Assembly: GCF_041296385.1 (NCBI RefSeq)
Contig: NC_091015.1
Coordinates: forward strand, 93,790,004 to 93,854,003
Length of the DNA: 64,000 nt
Direction: 5' to 3'
DNA from: Aphelocoma coerulescens
Taxonomy: Eukaryota; Chordata; Aves; Passeriformes; Corvidae
A program made the position numbers and the translations under genes. How positions within the stretch are numbered: position 1 is the first letter of the stretch; every line of letters starts with the position of its first letter. Shown piece by piece: positions 39,037 to 50,155 of the stretch. Below the pieces are notes generated by a model. It was not told where the DNA came from. It saw nothing but the letters and a program-made list of their open reading frames with translations, and did no database searches.

Positions 39037-39637
39037 CTAAGGGCTGTGTCCTGGGGGGCATCAGGCACAGCATCACCAGCCAGGCAAGGGAGGGGATTGT
39101 CCCACTCTGCTCTGCACTGGGGCAGCCTCACCTCGAGTGCTGGGGGCAGTTTTGGGTGCCACAATATAAAAAAGACATTAAGTTATTAGAGAGCATCCAA
39201 AGGAGGGCTATGAAGATGGTAAAGGGCCTCGAGGGGAAGCCATATGAGGAGTGGCTGAAGTAACTTGGTGGGTTCAGCCTGGAGGAGACTGAGAGGAGAC
39301 CTCATTGCACTCTTCAACTTCCTCTTGAGAGGAAGAGAAGGGGCAGACACTGATCTCTTCTCTGTGGTCACCAGTGACAGGACCCAAGGGATGGCCTAAA
39401 GTTTTGTCAGGGGAGGTTTAGGTTGGATATCAGGAAGAGGTTCTTCCCCAAGAGGCTGAATACTGGAACAAGGTCCCCAGGGAAGTGGTTACTGCACCAA
39501 GCCTGACAGAGTACGAGAAGCATTTGGACAACACTCTCAGGGACATGGTGTGATTCTTTAGGCTGTCCTGTGCAGGGCCAGGAACTGGACTTGGATGATC
39601 CTTTTGGATCCCTTCCAACTAAGGATATTCTATGAAT
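39037..39637 (+). mobile_element. CR1 LINE 3' fragment (plus strand)
   Basis: About 600 bp of CR1: GCAAGGGAGGGGATTGTCCC, GAGAGCATCCAAAGGAGGGC, GGTTCAGCCTGGAGGAGACT, GTCACCAGTGACAGGACCCA, GGGGAGGTTTAGGTTGGATA, ending GATATTCTATGAATCCTG, a typical CR1 terminus. 5'-truncated with no intact frame. Confidence 0.92.
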
Positions 39638-40222
39638 CCTGGTAAGGGAATGAAGATAATTTCATCTTAAGGGAAGATAACTGCATGACTTTCTAGGTAG
39701 TATGATGTCATTCATCTGTCTGACATTAATTATGTGTCATCTAAACTGCAGAACTCTCTCTAAACTTAAGACAATTAGGTCTACAATGATTTAGACATCT
39801 GTTGGAAGAGCTGAGAAATCTAATTTGGGAAGATTCCATTTATGGAGAGCCATGAAAAGAGGGGTTATATAGCAGTACATTAGATACTTCAGCAGAAACA
39901 AGGAGAGGCAGAAGGGGGAATGGAGAATACAAAAGCCAGGAAATGAAGGGTTTGTATTTGGCTGTTCGCTTACTGGAGGAACAGCTTTGTTATTTTTACC
40001 ATCCTTCAGCTTGTGCTAGTAAAAGTCTTTTTATGGAATGTATTTTCTCAAGGCCTGCTTTATAGATGCATTGTGTAATGCAAAGCATGAATCTTTCAAA
40101 TAGTTATATTAACAACCAGCCATGAACCTGGCTCTGTTCTGCCTCAAGTTGTACCTTGTATGCTCAGCAGCAAATAAAAAATTAAAATTGTCCTGAAGAG
40201 TCAACAATTGACCCCTCTGTAG

Positions 40223-40315
40223 AAGCAACACCTCCAGGTGCTGTATATAAGGAGGCTGTTGGCTCTGTATCATCTGCTTTTGACCTCATTTTACTCAATG
40301 AACTCTTCAGAGAAG
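40223..40315 (+). CDS. Candidate exon of the unidentified + strand gene
   Basis: Thirty codons plus split codons between acceptor GACCCCTCTGTAG and a strong donor (AGAGAAG|GTAGGG). The frame reads ATPPGAVYKEAVGSVSSAFD then LILLNELFRE. The surrounding frame is open for about 90 codons but contains no ATG, so it can only be coding as an internal exon. An in-exon TATATAAGG string could alternatively be a core-promoter element. No family recognised. Confidence 0.35.
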
Positions 40316-42284
40316 GTAGGGTGGGAATAAATTATGACTGCCATGCACTGTGTTTCAGTGGTCCTGTCAGCCAGAACAGTCCCTGTGAACCAGTATCGCC
40401 ACTGGAAAATAGAAGAGCTCAAAGACTGGTTTCTTTGAGCACATATTTATTGTGTCAGACCACAGCCTGACTTCCCCAACAATAAAGTACGAAAGGGTGG
40501 CTGAACAAAATCGAGCTGCATGTGTCTCATGACTGTCCATTTGTCCTGATTCTGCAGACCCCTCCTCTGAAATTATATTACAGAAGGAAGGTTTTCATAG
40601 ATTATTAAAATTAGGAAATTCAAACACCAGAACTTGATATCAATTGCTGGACCTGTGAGTTCTACAATTCTATACATAGAAACACAGGCATACATTTTTG
40701 GTTGTGCACCATACAACCAAATTGATTTTAAGCATTTATCTAAAGATTCATTTTATCATTCAGAGCTTGCTTGATTTCACTGTGAATAGAATTTGTTTTC
40801 AAAGAAAAAGAACTCTATCTTAATGGCATTTCTAGCTTATGCAGCCTTATTTCCTTTTGAAGGATTAGGATATTAGAAGCTTTATAATAAAGTATGAATT
40901 GAAAATGAAATTGTCATTAAAATTCTGTGAGAGAGTACTGCAGAACTATTTCAGCCAGTCCTTTTTGATTTATTTCTCATAATCTAGTTGAAAACTGATT
41001 TTAATTGTTAAAATGTATATTTGTAAAATATGTCATAGAAAATGTAATCTCAACAGGTCTGATCAATGGTTTTTCACAGTCTTTCTACTAATTCACAGAA
41101 CAAAAAGAGAATATTCTGATTTTTAAATGTAGAATATTTTAAATAGGATTCAAAAAAAAGGAAAGGAAAAATGGGACTTAGTAATAGATAATAGAACTCA
41201 AATAATTATGTACATTTTCCCCCCTAAAATTTTAATTAGGCATTTGTTCCGACACTGAATCAGTATTGCAAAATATGTAAGAATTATCAAATGACTACAA
41301 AGTGAAATTATTTGAATTTTCTCCATATGGTACAAAGCAAACAACAATCTTGACACAAATCACAGTGCCTGTTTGACATCAGGATTTCTGCCAGAACGTA
41401 GGTGGTTGGGACAGCATTTGTGCCTTCTCCATCTAAAATTATACAACTTGATTGTTCTGTCAAAACAAAAAGGAAAACTTCATGTAGTTTTCTAACCTGA
41501 TGCACTAACAGAATCTGCATGTTCTCAATCTAAATGCTGACAGGGTCTGAGGAAGGAAACTCATCTCTCACAAGAATGGAGAACAGAGTGATAAATGTAT
41601 GAGACAGAGATGCCACACAAAGATAAATTGTCTGAAGAGAAAGGATATGCATCAGTAGCAGTTCTTTACTAAAGGATGAGCAAACATCCATTAACAGAAT
41701 AATTTGTTCTTAATTCCAAGAAAAGAGAACGTAGTGATCTTCATGAAAAAATATGTCTTTACATGGCATATAGACAACGGATCACAAAACCCCACAACTC
41801 CAGTGATTTAGCAATCCTTTTTGGAGTCAGATTAAGCACAGCAAAAAAAACCCATTAACTTCAACAACACGCATTTTCACAAAGCTTTTTTCATTAGTAG
41901 CCTAATTTTTATAGGTATAAAACATTGCCAGCTTTATTGACTTCATTTTCCCTGTTACCTAAGGGGCATGCAGCTGCCAGCTCTCAAGCCCTTTTAACAC
42001 CTCTCAACAGACCATATGCAGCCTGGGTAGAACATGTTATTTAGCACCTGATGCATGTCACAAAGAATGTCTGGAATTCACAGCCTAATGACCTGCAGAC
42101 TTCCAGTCTCAGAAGCCATCTTGTATCCAATTATGTCTGGTAACATTTCCTGTCAATTTACAGTTCAATCTTTGTGTCAGGATCATTCAGTACTTTCAAA
42201 ATGACCTACCTGAAAAAAAATCACAGATAACACTGTGTGGTAATTCTGTTTGTAATGAAAATGAGGTTGCTTATAACTCAACAG

Positions 42285-42327
42285 AGTATGCCCAGCTGAG
42301 GCTTGATTTTATTTTTAAGTTGGGAAA
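42285..42327 (+). CDS. Candidate 43-bp micro-exon of the + strand gene
   Basis: Thirteen codons plus split codons between acceptor TTATAACTCAACAG and a moderate donor (GGGAAA|GTAGTT). The frame reads YAQLRLDFIFKLG. The entry and exit phases bridge the exons at 40223 and 42975 without a frameshift. The exon was sought because a phase bridge was needed, so the evidence is weak. Confidence 0.25.
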
Positions 42328-42609
42328 GTAGTTGTACAACATGCAAACCCTTCCTGCTCAAATCATGGCACATCCAGGTCAGCACACACCTGGAAATCTT
42401 CCACTGGCATCTCAGACAGACTCTGAAGGAGTGTTTCTCATTCCATGCACCATTTTTTCTGTCAGGAAGGAGAAATTCAGCTATTTGAGAGCTCCAGCTG
42501 CAAAGGATTTTCTGACAGGAGCAAAACCTGTCTTGATCGTCTATAAAATGGAAGATCTGTTCAAGAGTTGTATTTGAATCTCTACAAATAAACAGGAGAG
42601 GAGCCATCT

Positions 42610-42865
42610 ATCATGTGTGTATGGTGTCCTCTCAACCGTGTGCCCCTGCTCAGCCTCGTTCCCCATTGGTTGGTTTGTGTTCCCCTGCGTGGGCAAAGCA
42701 GCTCGGGTGCTGACTGTAAGAGTCCCTCAGCAGAGCCCGGCCATGCGGCTGGGGAAATAAACATCTCTGAAACATCTAGCAAGAATCAGTCCGTGTATCT
42801 GTTTCTTTTCCACGGGACTCCTGGTTGGATAAAGGTGTTGCAGTATCCCCACTGCAACAACCGTG
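42610..42865 (+). mobile_element. Probable ERV LTR 3' portion or short solo LTR
   Basis: A GC-richer segment with an AATAAA signal at 42756-42761 (CGGCTGGGGAAATAAACATC). It is followed by CAGTCCGTGTATCTGTTTC and CCACGGGACTCCTGGTTGG, then ATAAAGGTGTTGCA: an R-U5-like arrangement resembling avian ERV LTR ends. TG...CA boundaries and a target duplication could not be fixed, so the ends are approximate. It lies between two candidate exons, i.e. in an intron of the proposed gene. Confidence 0.45.
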
Positions 42866-42974
42866 TGTTTGGTGTTAACAAATAACATACCCATAAAATC
42901 AGTGCAGAAAAAAACAGAAAAAGTGTAAGATATGTTATTGAAATAAAATAAGTTACAATATCAAATTTTTCCAG

Positions 42975-43238
42975 AGAACTGGGTGAGTGTTCTATTTATA
43001 GGCTAGGGTGGAAGGAACTGACTGAAGACTTTGCCCCTTGTCCAGAAAAAAATGAACATGAAGAGCATGTGCAAGGACAAATGATGGCCTATCAGGACCA
43101 TCAGCAAGAAAAAGAGCCGGCTGCTTGGCTAAAAAATCTGGAAAAGCTGAGACTGTTCAAAAAGTTCCCATCTCTCACTGGGACCTATGTTGCTATGAGG
43201 AAGATTCTCTTCCAAGCAGAGCTGAAGACTTGTAAAAG
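42975..43238 (+). CDS. Well-supported exon of an unidentified gene
   Basis: An 87-codon segment with a good acceptor (AAATTTTTCCAG) and donor (TGTAAAAG|GTAAAA). It encodes a charged, helix-prone stretch: starting ELGECSIYRLGWKELTEDF, then acidic EKNEHEEHVQGQMMAYQDHQ, then AAWLKNLEKLRLFKKFPSL, ending MRKILFQAELKTCK. The in-frame TAA falls just after the donor. The exon ends two bases into a codon and joins the next exon (44124) in frame, with sites chosen before checking phase. No membrane segment. The style suggests a coiled-coil or scaffold-type protein, but I do not recognise the family. Confidence 0.55.
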
Positions 43239-44123
43239 GTAAAACAGGTACATCTCATTTTGTTTAAAAAAGAAAAAAAAACATTGTTTCAGTTTTAATC
43301 TGCAAATTTTTCATATATCATAGTAGTAGTATGCTTAGCTAAGTAAGTAATAGCAATCAGAAAAATAATAAAATAGTGGTGGTGGTGGTATTAGCGTGCA
43401 ATTATTTATTCCATTTCATGTAAATAAGGAAATTATTTCTATATTTTTGTAAATGCCAGGTCATGCAGAAAGGTTTTCCAGTCACCATCCTTAAATTATT
43501 TCAAAAGTCACCTGAGCAAGACTTTAAGCAACCTCACATGGCTTTTCATTTAGTTTGCTCAAAGGTAGAGTGGGACTAGACACCTCCAGATACCCTTTCA
43601 AATGAAATTCTTCTCTGGCTCTGCAGCTCTATTTTTGAATAACAGGAGAAAGAAAGAAATAACAAAACTGTGCTCTTCTGAATAAAAAAATTCATTGTCC
43701 CTGTGGAGTGATTGAGTTTTGTCTGTCAAAAGTTCCCCATTTTCCCTAACAGGTTGTTTGATGCCAAGTATTTAATTAACATGTTTCAGTCCTTTGGTAT
43801 CTTCATAAAGTTAATGAGAAAGGAACCTGGAATATGCAACTGTCTTGTTGGCATCCTCAGCATTAGAACAGACAGAAAATGGATGTTTTTGACCTTAGAG
43901 AGAAATAGTTAACGGAAAGAAAATATTATTGTAGCATAAAGAATTTAAGCCCTGAGTCCCTTTAGATGGGAATATAAATATTAGTGGCTACTGCAGATTC
44001 TGCAGGTGATTTTCTAATGTCCTTTCAGTTCACAATTTATTTCATATTTCTAAAGGAGGAGGTACTGTAATACACAGATTTTTATCTTAGCTCCTTGTTC
44101 CTAACTTCATTGCCCCCTAATAG

Positions 44124-44202
44124 TTCTGTGACAGAGATAGTAGTGGTGTCAGAAGACATAGAAGAATGGATATTGGACTTTACTGGGGAAATGCTTGCAA
44201 AG
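44124..44202 (+). CDS. Well-supported exon of the same gene
   Basis: Twenty-six codons after one split base, between a pyrimidine-rich acceptor (CATTGCCCCCTAATAG) and donor (GCAAAG|GTATGA). The frame reads SVTEIVVVSEDIEEWILDF then TGEMLAK: an acidic amphipathic segment. Together with the previous exon it forms an uninterrupted frame. It ends in phase 0. Function unknown. Confidence 0.5.
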
Positions 44203-44477
44203 GTATGATTTTTCATTACATTGTTTCAGTTTTGATGAACTAGTGCAGTGATTTGCTTTCTGACAGTCTCCAGGAGCATCCCATTCGAGGATCATTTGTG
44301 CTGAACTCCATAATTGTGGGGGTTTACTTTAAGTTATCCTGACCTCAAAGGAAAGCTTAATAGAAAGTATCACCAATGGCAATGAGCAACCGCACACTGT
44401 CCTCCAAGCACACAGGTGTAACTGTGTCACTGCCACCCCTCCATTATTGACACACTTTTTTTCATGTGAGCAGGAAC

Positions 44478-44630
44478 AAATCACAGAATCACAGAATGGA
44501 TCAGGTTGGAAGGGACCACAGTGGTCATCCAACCTTCCTGCTCAAGCAGTGTTATCCCAGAGCACACTGCACAGGATTATGTCCAGATGGTTCTTGAATA
44601 CCCCCAGTGAGGGACACTCTACAACGAGTA
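44478..44630 (-). mobile_element. CR1 3' fragment (minus strand), intronic
   Basis: The plus strand reads AATCACAGAATCACAGAATG then GGTTGGAAGGGACCACAGTG and GTCATCCAACC: the reverse complement of a CR1 terminus. It lies between the candidate exons at 44124 and 44806. The distal boundary is approximate. Confidence 0.85.
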
Positions 44631-44805
44631 TGTATACAAGCCTCTCCCTATCTGTGAGTGTTTACATGCATCAAATCTGTCCTTTCTTTCACAGCACCAT
44701 GTTTCCCTACTGGTAGCACTGCTGCCTTCCCTCCATCCTCTCCATTGATAAAATAGCTTACACTTTCTGAATTCATTTAGCCTCCCTTCCCTTCCTGCTG
44801 TTCAG

Positions 44806-44850
44806 GGAGCTCGGCTTCTCAGACGCAGAACTGTCCCTCATGATTTTCTG
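44806..44850 (+). CDS. Candidate exon, 3' boundary uncertain
   Basis: An excellent acceptor (CCTCCCTTCCCTTCCTGCTGTTCAG, whose last base is 44805) opens phase 0 onto GARLLRRRTVPHDFL, a basic segment that continues the frame from the previous exon. No GT donor of good quality follows. The end given assumes a GC donor (TTTCTG|GCAAAG), which keeps phase 0 into 45791. Otherwise the frame continues to a TGA at 44917-44919 and would be an alternative C-terminus. Confidence 0.4.
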
Positions 44851-45790
44851 GCAAAGAAAATAAGAGGAGTCTATCTTATTTTTAGGACAAATGCATTCAG
44901 ATTTAATTTTGTATTGTGAATATATTCTGCACAAATATTGCCTTTATGGCTACAGCTGGCCAATACAAAATGCCAGCAGTGCATTAAACCTCTGCAGACC
45001 TTACTTACATTTACAACAAGCTCAGTTTTCACATCCATTGAATCCTTTGACTTTGTTCAGCTGACAAGTAAATGTTCCTATTATTGTACTCTTGATAATG
45101 TAGATGCAGTTTCATGAGTATACATGCCAGGATCAGAAAGTAAATTAGCCATGATGGAGCATCAATTTGAGGCAGAAGCATTCCCATAAAGGTGCTACCT
45201 AGAAGTCAAATTCCTTTGAACTTTTAAGTCAGATTTCATTAGTGGACAAAAATATTAAACACCGCTCTGCTTGGTTACCTGGCGCAGAACCCAGCTCCTT
45301 CTCTGGCACTCTGTGGGCTGAGGGAGCCCTTCCTGCTGTGTTTTGCCATCCAACTTCTCTCTTCTAGCTTACTGGGTTGTGCACACCACGCCACAAGCAT
45401 TTCTGCATTTCTAAGAGGGCCTCTTCTTTGCGGTCAGTTCTTCAGCTTGGCCTGAGCCTGCCTTATGCTGCAGAGAAGAGACTTTACCGGTCTTCCCCTC
45501 TCCATTGTGTCCAGCCTCCCAACACCTCTGTGGTGTTGAAGGTCTTGCCTTTTCTAGTAAGCTGAGACCCTCCCTGTGCTTTGTGTGCTGGGTAGCTCTG
45601 AGGAAGGTTGTGTTTTCTCCTCTCTGCAGGCCTCTGCTCAATCTGGAGCAAGGCAGCCACTAAAAAATAGAGACCTTCATGCCTTGAAACAGAAACATAA
45701 TTTTTGTAGTAGAACATACCACACAGTGCGCATAAATTAAATTATGAGCAAACCTGTAGGACTGTTCCAGCATCTTTCACAGTAATACAG

Positions 45791-45915
45791 ACCATTGAAC
45801 AGGCATTAGAAAAATCTATTATGAAACAAGAAAGAATCAAAAACTATGAAACAGAAGAAAGAGAAGAAACAGAGGAAAGAGAAGAAACAGAAACTAAACT
45901 AGTTTGGCACTCAAG
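45791..45915 (+). CDS. Candidate exon with acidic 6-residue repeat
   Basis: Forty-one codons plus two bases between acceptor CACAGTAATACAG and a weak donor (CTCAAG|GTCAAG). The frame reads TIEQALEKSIMKQERIKN, then YETEEREETEEREETET. The acidic part is encoded by an 18-bp direct repeat (see 45848-45891), consistent with a coiled coil or a disordered acidic linker. The exit phase matches the next exon at 46248. Confidence 0.4.
45848..45891 (+). repeat. 18-bp purine tandem repeat, 2.4 copies
   Basis: GAAACAGAAGAAAGAGAA (45848-45865), GAAACAGAGGAAAGAGAA (45866-45883), then GAAACAGA. The period is a multiple of three, so copy-number change would keep the reading frame and add or remove the hexapeptide ETEERE. 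Confidence 0.9.
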
Positions 45916-46247
45916 GTCAAGCTTCGTGACCCTTTTTAAATATTTCTTCAGTATTTTGTCAAACAGTTTAAAACATTAGGTTTCCAGATATATCCACTTT
46001 TTTTTTATCCCCTACATTATGACATATTATTTCCTATTTTTGAATCTCTGACTGTTTAAACTCTAAAGTTAGTGTTTTTTTTCCAGTTGCTTGGTATGAC
46101 ATCTTGAATCACAACTGAGACAGTTGAAGCAGATGAATGAAAAGCTTTGGGACTGCTTCCCTCAGTTCTGCTTATTGATAAGTAGCAAATTCACTCTTTT
46201 GTTAACCTCCTAACGTTCAAATGAATATTTCAAATTTGTCCTCATAG

Positions 46248-46407
46248 AAGAGAAGTAATGGGAAAAATTAAACCTACATCAGCAGTTCTTCAGCAGAACC
46301 CTGTAATTGTGAAAAAATGCAGCGGGCAGCAAAGAGATGTGCTGAGTGTTGCTCCCGAACCTGGGTTTCAAAACAGATGTGCTGAGAAAAGCATCATCTT
46401 AGAAAAG
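46248..46407 (+). CDS. Well-supported exon of the same gene
   Basis: Fifty-three codons after one split base, between acceptor TTTGTCCTCATAG and donor (TTAGAAAAG|GTTATG). The frame reads REVMGKIKPTSAVLQQNPVI, then VKKCSGQQRDVLSVAPEP, ending CAEKSIILEK. Composition is less AT-rich than the flanks. It ends in phase 0, which matches the terminal exon. An unspliced ORF here (from the ATG at 46258 to 46461) would read through the donor. Confidence 0.5.
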
Positions 46408-47375
46408 GTTATGTTGTCCCCATTTGTTACATCTTTTTGTAATTTATTACCTTTCCCATAAACCTTTCTCTGAGGAGGAAGAAGCAGATTAGTTTTCAAA
46501 GCCTTTAGAGACTGTAGATGTGTTTAGATTAAGTCCTGCAGCTCAGCTTCTGGGCTGCATGCCACCCACAGGGAGTGGTGATCTCTAATCAGTGGCTCCT
46601 GGGATGATTCCTGTACAAAGCACAGCACTTCTCCCTCCAAGGAGTCAGTATGTCTCCTCACAAGACAAGACGGCAGAGGACAGAAATGTCCAAGGAGCTG
46701 AAGATCTGACCCTTCCTTTGGCTCAAAGAATTATACTGAGACTGTAAATCAACACATATGGAAGTCTGCATCCTGTTACAGGAACCCCCCAAGAATCAAG
46801 TATACAGGATTTATTCTCAGCCATTATCCCACTAGCAAAGCTCACTACTGTGGTGGTGAAGGAAATACATAAAGGGTGCTGTATATTCCAGACTTCTGCT
46901 GCTACTGCTCCTGAGTGATTCTGGACAGCTGTGCTACAGCATGGGGCTTGGATCACCACAGCAGTCCTGCAGCTCTGGGAACATCCATGAAGAGACCCAG
47001 ATGCCCAATACTGGTGAAAATGAAAGACCCATGTCTGTATAGCCTCACTTTGAAGGTGATCTCATTCTCAAGATGGGAACAGCAGGTAATCAGCCTCCAA
47101 GAATGAGTCAGTCACTGTTAAAGATCCTGTGCCCCTGCCATGCAACCCTTCTATCGAGAAATGGAAGTTGTCCAACACTGTCAGTGCTCCCTTTCACAAG
47201 CACCAAACACACACTAACCTCAAATTTTAAAATGGTCGTGTGTACTGTCATTGTGCTGGTTATTCCTGTTTGTGGATGTTACCAGCACTGATTTTGTGAC
47301 ATGGATCTTAAGAGACTACGACTACTGAAATTGTTTACCTCTTCCCAATCATCACACTTTTTATTTTAAAAACAG

Positions 47376-47456
47376 AGTGTAGGAGAAGAAGATAGCATCA
47401 TCCAGATTGATGACAGGCATTCATACAGGAAAGCTCAGTCTGCATCCATGACATAA
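47376..47456 (+). CDS. Candidate terminal exon with stop codon
   Basis: After an acceptor (CACACTTTTTATTTTAAAAACAG, last base 47375) the frame continues in phase 0 with SVGEEDSIIQIDDRHSYRK, then AQSASMT and TAA at 47454-47456. A 3' untranslated stretch follows, with two AATAAA signals within about 280 bp. The polar, Ser-rich tail is typical of a C-terminus. This gives the gene model a natural end. Confidence 0.45.
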   Translation, partial: SVGEEDSIIQIDDRHSYRKAQSASMT

Positions 47457-47713
47457 AGTTAAATAGATCTCAGGGACAAGAGGAGTATCAAGAAATCAAA
47501 ATATATTTTTAAAAATCTCATTTACCTATCGATCTAGGATGAATCAAATACTGTAACCAGTTTGCTTCCATAACTATTTTCTTTATGTCAGATAGGCAAC
47601 AGTATTTTCATTGTTAAAATACCTCATTTTAGTGGAGTTTAAATGAAGAAAGAAGACATGAAAATATGGAAGACAAAGAAGCACCTTGTAAATATTTTCA
47701 ATTACAATCTAAA

Positions 47714-47739
47714 AATAAAGACAGAAAAGCATAAATAAA
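47714..47739 (+). terminator. Two polyadenylation signals
   Basis: AATAAA at 47714-47719 (CTAAAAATAAAGACAG) and again at 47734-47739 (GCATAAATAAAATATTG), about 260-285 bp after the candidate stop codon at 47456. In AT-rich DNA the hexamer is frequent, so the position after a terminal exon is the main support. Confidence 0.4.
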
Positions 47740-47759
47740 ATATTGCGAAAACACTCAAT

Positions 47760-49419
47760 GTGTTTTCATCTAATGAAGAAGCTTTAGTCTCCAATAAAAG
47801 TCAGTAATTTTTTTCTGTGAATACACGAGAAAAATGATATATATTAATTTCTGTTTGGTCTCTTGCTTCTGGACATATTTGTGCCTCTGGAGCCGTACCC
47901 CAACCTCTGTATTATTTTCTCTATTCTTTCAAGTCTTCCCAAGTTCTCTTACCTCTTCCTCATGTGCATATCATCTGTTGTTGATTTCATCTACTTGCTG
48001 GGTTTCAGTCACCACATATGCCTAAGCCATATATATTTTTCAGCTACAGGCATATCTTGTCCCTCAGCCTTTTCCCTGTCAATGCCTCCTTCTCACTCTG
48101 CTCTGAAGGTTTGCTATGAACTCAGTCTGCAGACATTTACTAAGTCATCATATCTGTTCCTGTCTGTTCTCTCCTCTGCTTTCCATATTGCCTTCTGCAT
48201 TCCTTAGGCCTGCACAAGAGAAGAAAAACACAACAAAATAAAGACTCAAACAGGCCTTTCATTATATAATGTAATTCACTTACAGTCTTGTGATCTGACA
48301 TCACTGCTCTGTGAAATTTGCTGGTTTTCTGAGGAATTTCCTTGGCTGTGTTATCCTTGACAGTTTTGTGCCCACCACTGCATGTTTTAATAGAATTTAA
48401 TGATAAAGCTCTTTTCTAATCACAACCATATGCAATGTACTTTTTCTGAATTCTGTATTTTAAACTTCTTAAGCCAATTGGCTTAAGAGAGATTATTTTT
48501 GTCTGGAAAATCATCCTGTTTTTAAACTGAAATGGAAGTAACATACTAGCTGAATGAAAAGTATCTGTATATTTTGGAGTATGTAATGAAACTGAAGAAT
48601 CCTAAACTTTAGGAGAGTTTGACTTGCCTTCATGAATGCTTTGCTTTCATGTTAAATGCAGTATTCTTGGGTAGACTGCTGGAGATGAAGTGAATTGCAG
48701 GGATGAGAGATTTGCTCATTTGGCAAAGAGAGAGGTAACACAGTGCATCTGCTAGCCTTGCTCAAGAGACTGACAGGATTTGCTTCAGACTGAAAGAAAA
48801 GCTAGTTAAAAATACTGCAGTGTTTCCCGCTTTTGTCCAAGTGCATTAATACTTATTTGTCGGAAGAGATACAGGACAAAAGGAATAAAATCATATTAAA
48901 TCCCTGAGTGTTTCAAACTTTATGTTGGCATTCATTCCTAATTGCAAGAGTTCCAGTCAGTTTTGTACAGATTCTGCCTTGATGACAATAATTATTAGTT
49001 TGCAAAAAAATGCCTTCTTGTGTAATACCACACATCATCTCTTTTTTTTCTCAGACAGCTGCTCTTTTTCTTTCCTATGAATACATCCAGGCAGATTTCT
49101 GATAGCTGCAGCCTGGATCCAGCTTTTGTTTTTCTTATGGGGAAAGTCAGGAATGGAGGTGGAATCAATGACAAATGGATGCTGGAGAGTAATCTGAGTC
49201 CAGGGCTGGGGGAGGAAGGAAGAATTGCCAGCTACTTAAAAATAGAAAGTAAGAGATTTGCAGAGCAACTGCAGACAGTAGACACGTGGGCTGAGGATGG
49301 GGGCTGAGAGTGAAGGGGAGGAGGGAGGTCTATGTAGGAGCAGAAGCTGAGGGATGAGACAAGATAAAGAATGTGGGGGCTGTGGTGAGGAAGAGGATGC
49401 AGCCTTGTGGTCAGAAGGG
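47760..49419. other. Non-coding stretch
   Basis: No gene or mobile element recognised. The 114-codon frame at 47863-48207 is pyrimidine-rich and reads like low-complexity translation rather than protein. Confidence 0.5.
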
Positions 49420-50155
49420 CATGCACCAGTACACGCTGGGGACTGACCAATAGAAAAGTGCTGTGAAGAAAGGACCTGAGGGTCTGGTGGACAAAAAGCT
49501 CAATATGAGCCAAAAATGTGCCCTTGGGGCAAAGGTGACCAACAGTATCCTGGGCTGCATTAGGACGGGGAGTGTTGCCAGCAGGTCGAGGAAGCTGATC
49601 CTTCCCCTCTCCTCAGCACTGCTGAGGCCACAGCTGAAGTCCTGGGTCCAGTTCTAGACTCCCCAGCATGAGAGAGTGACTGAGGTACTGGAGAGAGTCA
49701 AGTGAAGTACCATGAAGATCACTAAATAGCAAGAGTATTGCTTATGTAAGGAAAGGCTGAGAAACATGGGACCATTCAGGCTTGGGAAGAGAAGGCTCAG
49801 AGAGGATTTCATCAATGAATAAAAATACCTGAAGGAAGGGCGCCAACAAGATGGAACCAGGCTCTTTTCAGTGGTGCACAGTGGCAGGACCAGAGACAAT
49901 GGGCACAAACTGAAACATAGGAGGTACCCTCTGAACATCAGGAAACACTTTTTCACTGTGAAGGTGATCAAGCACTGGCAGAGGTTGCCCAGAGAGATTG
50001 TGGACTTTCCAAATTTGGTGATATTCAAAAGCTGTTGGGACATGGTCCTGAGCAACCTGCTGGGGGACCTTGCTTGAATGGGGGGTTTCACAAGATGAAC
50101 TCCAGAGGTCCCGCCAAGGTCCCTTCTGTGACTGTGAATCTTGAGAGGAAAGTGA
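49420..50155 (+). mobile_element. CR1 LINE 3' fragment, longest in the window
   Basis: About 730 bp with CR1 phrases in order: AAAGGACCTGAGGGTCTGGT, TGAGCCAAAAATGTGCCCTT, CAGTATCCTGGGCTGCATTA, GGAAAGGCTGAGAAACATGG, GGTACCCTCTGAACATCAGG, GCACTGGCAGAGGTTGCCCA, and a degenerate tail GTGACTGTGAATCTTGAG. It includes the end of the reverse-transcriptase ORF in broken form. The 145- and 152-codon minus-strand ORFs at 49654-50326 are antisense frames of this copy. Confidence 0.93.

Noticed and set aside
47863..48207. 114-codon plus-strand ORF rich in Ser/Phe/Leu
   Set aside because: Pyrimidine-rich low-complexity sequence, not codon-like.
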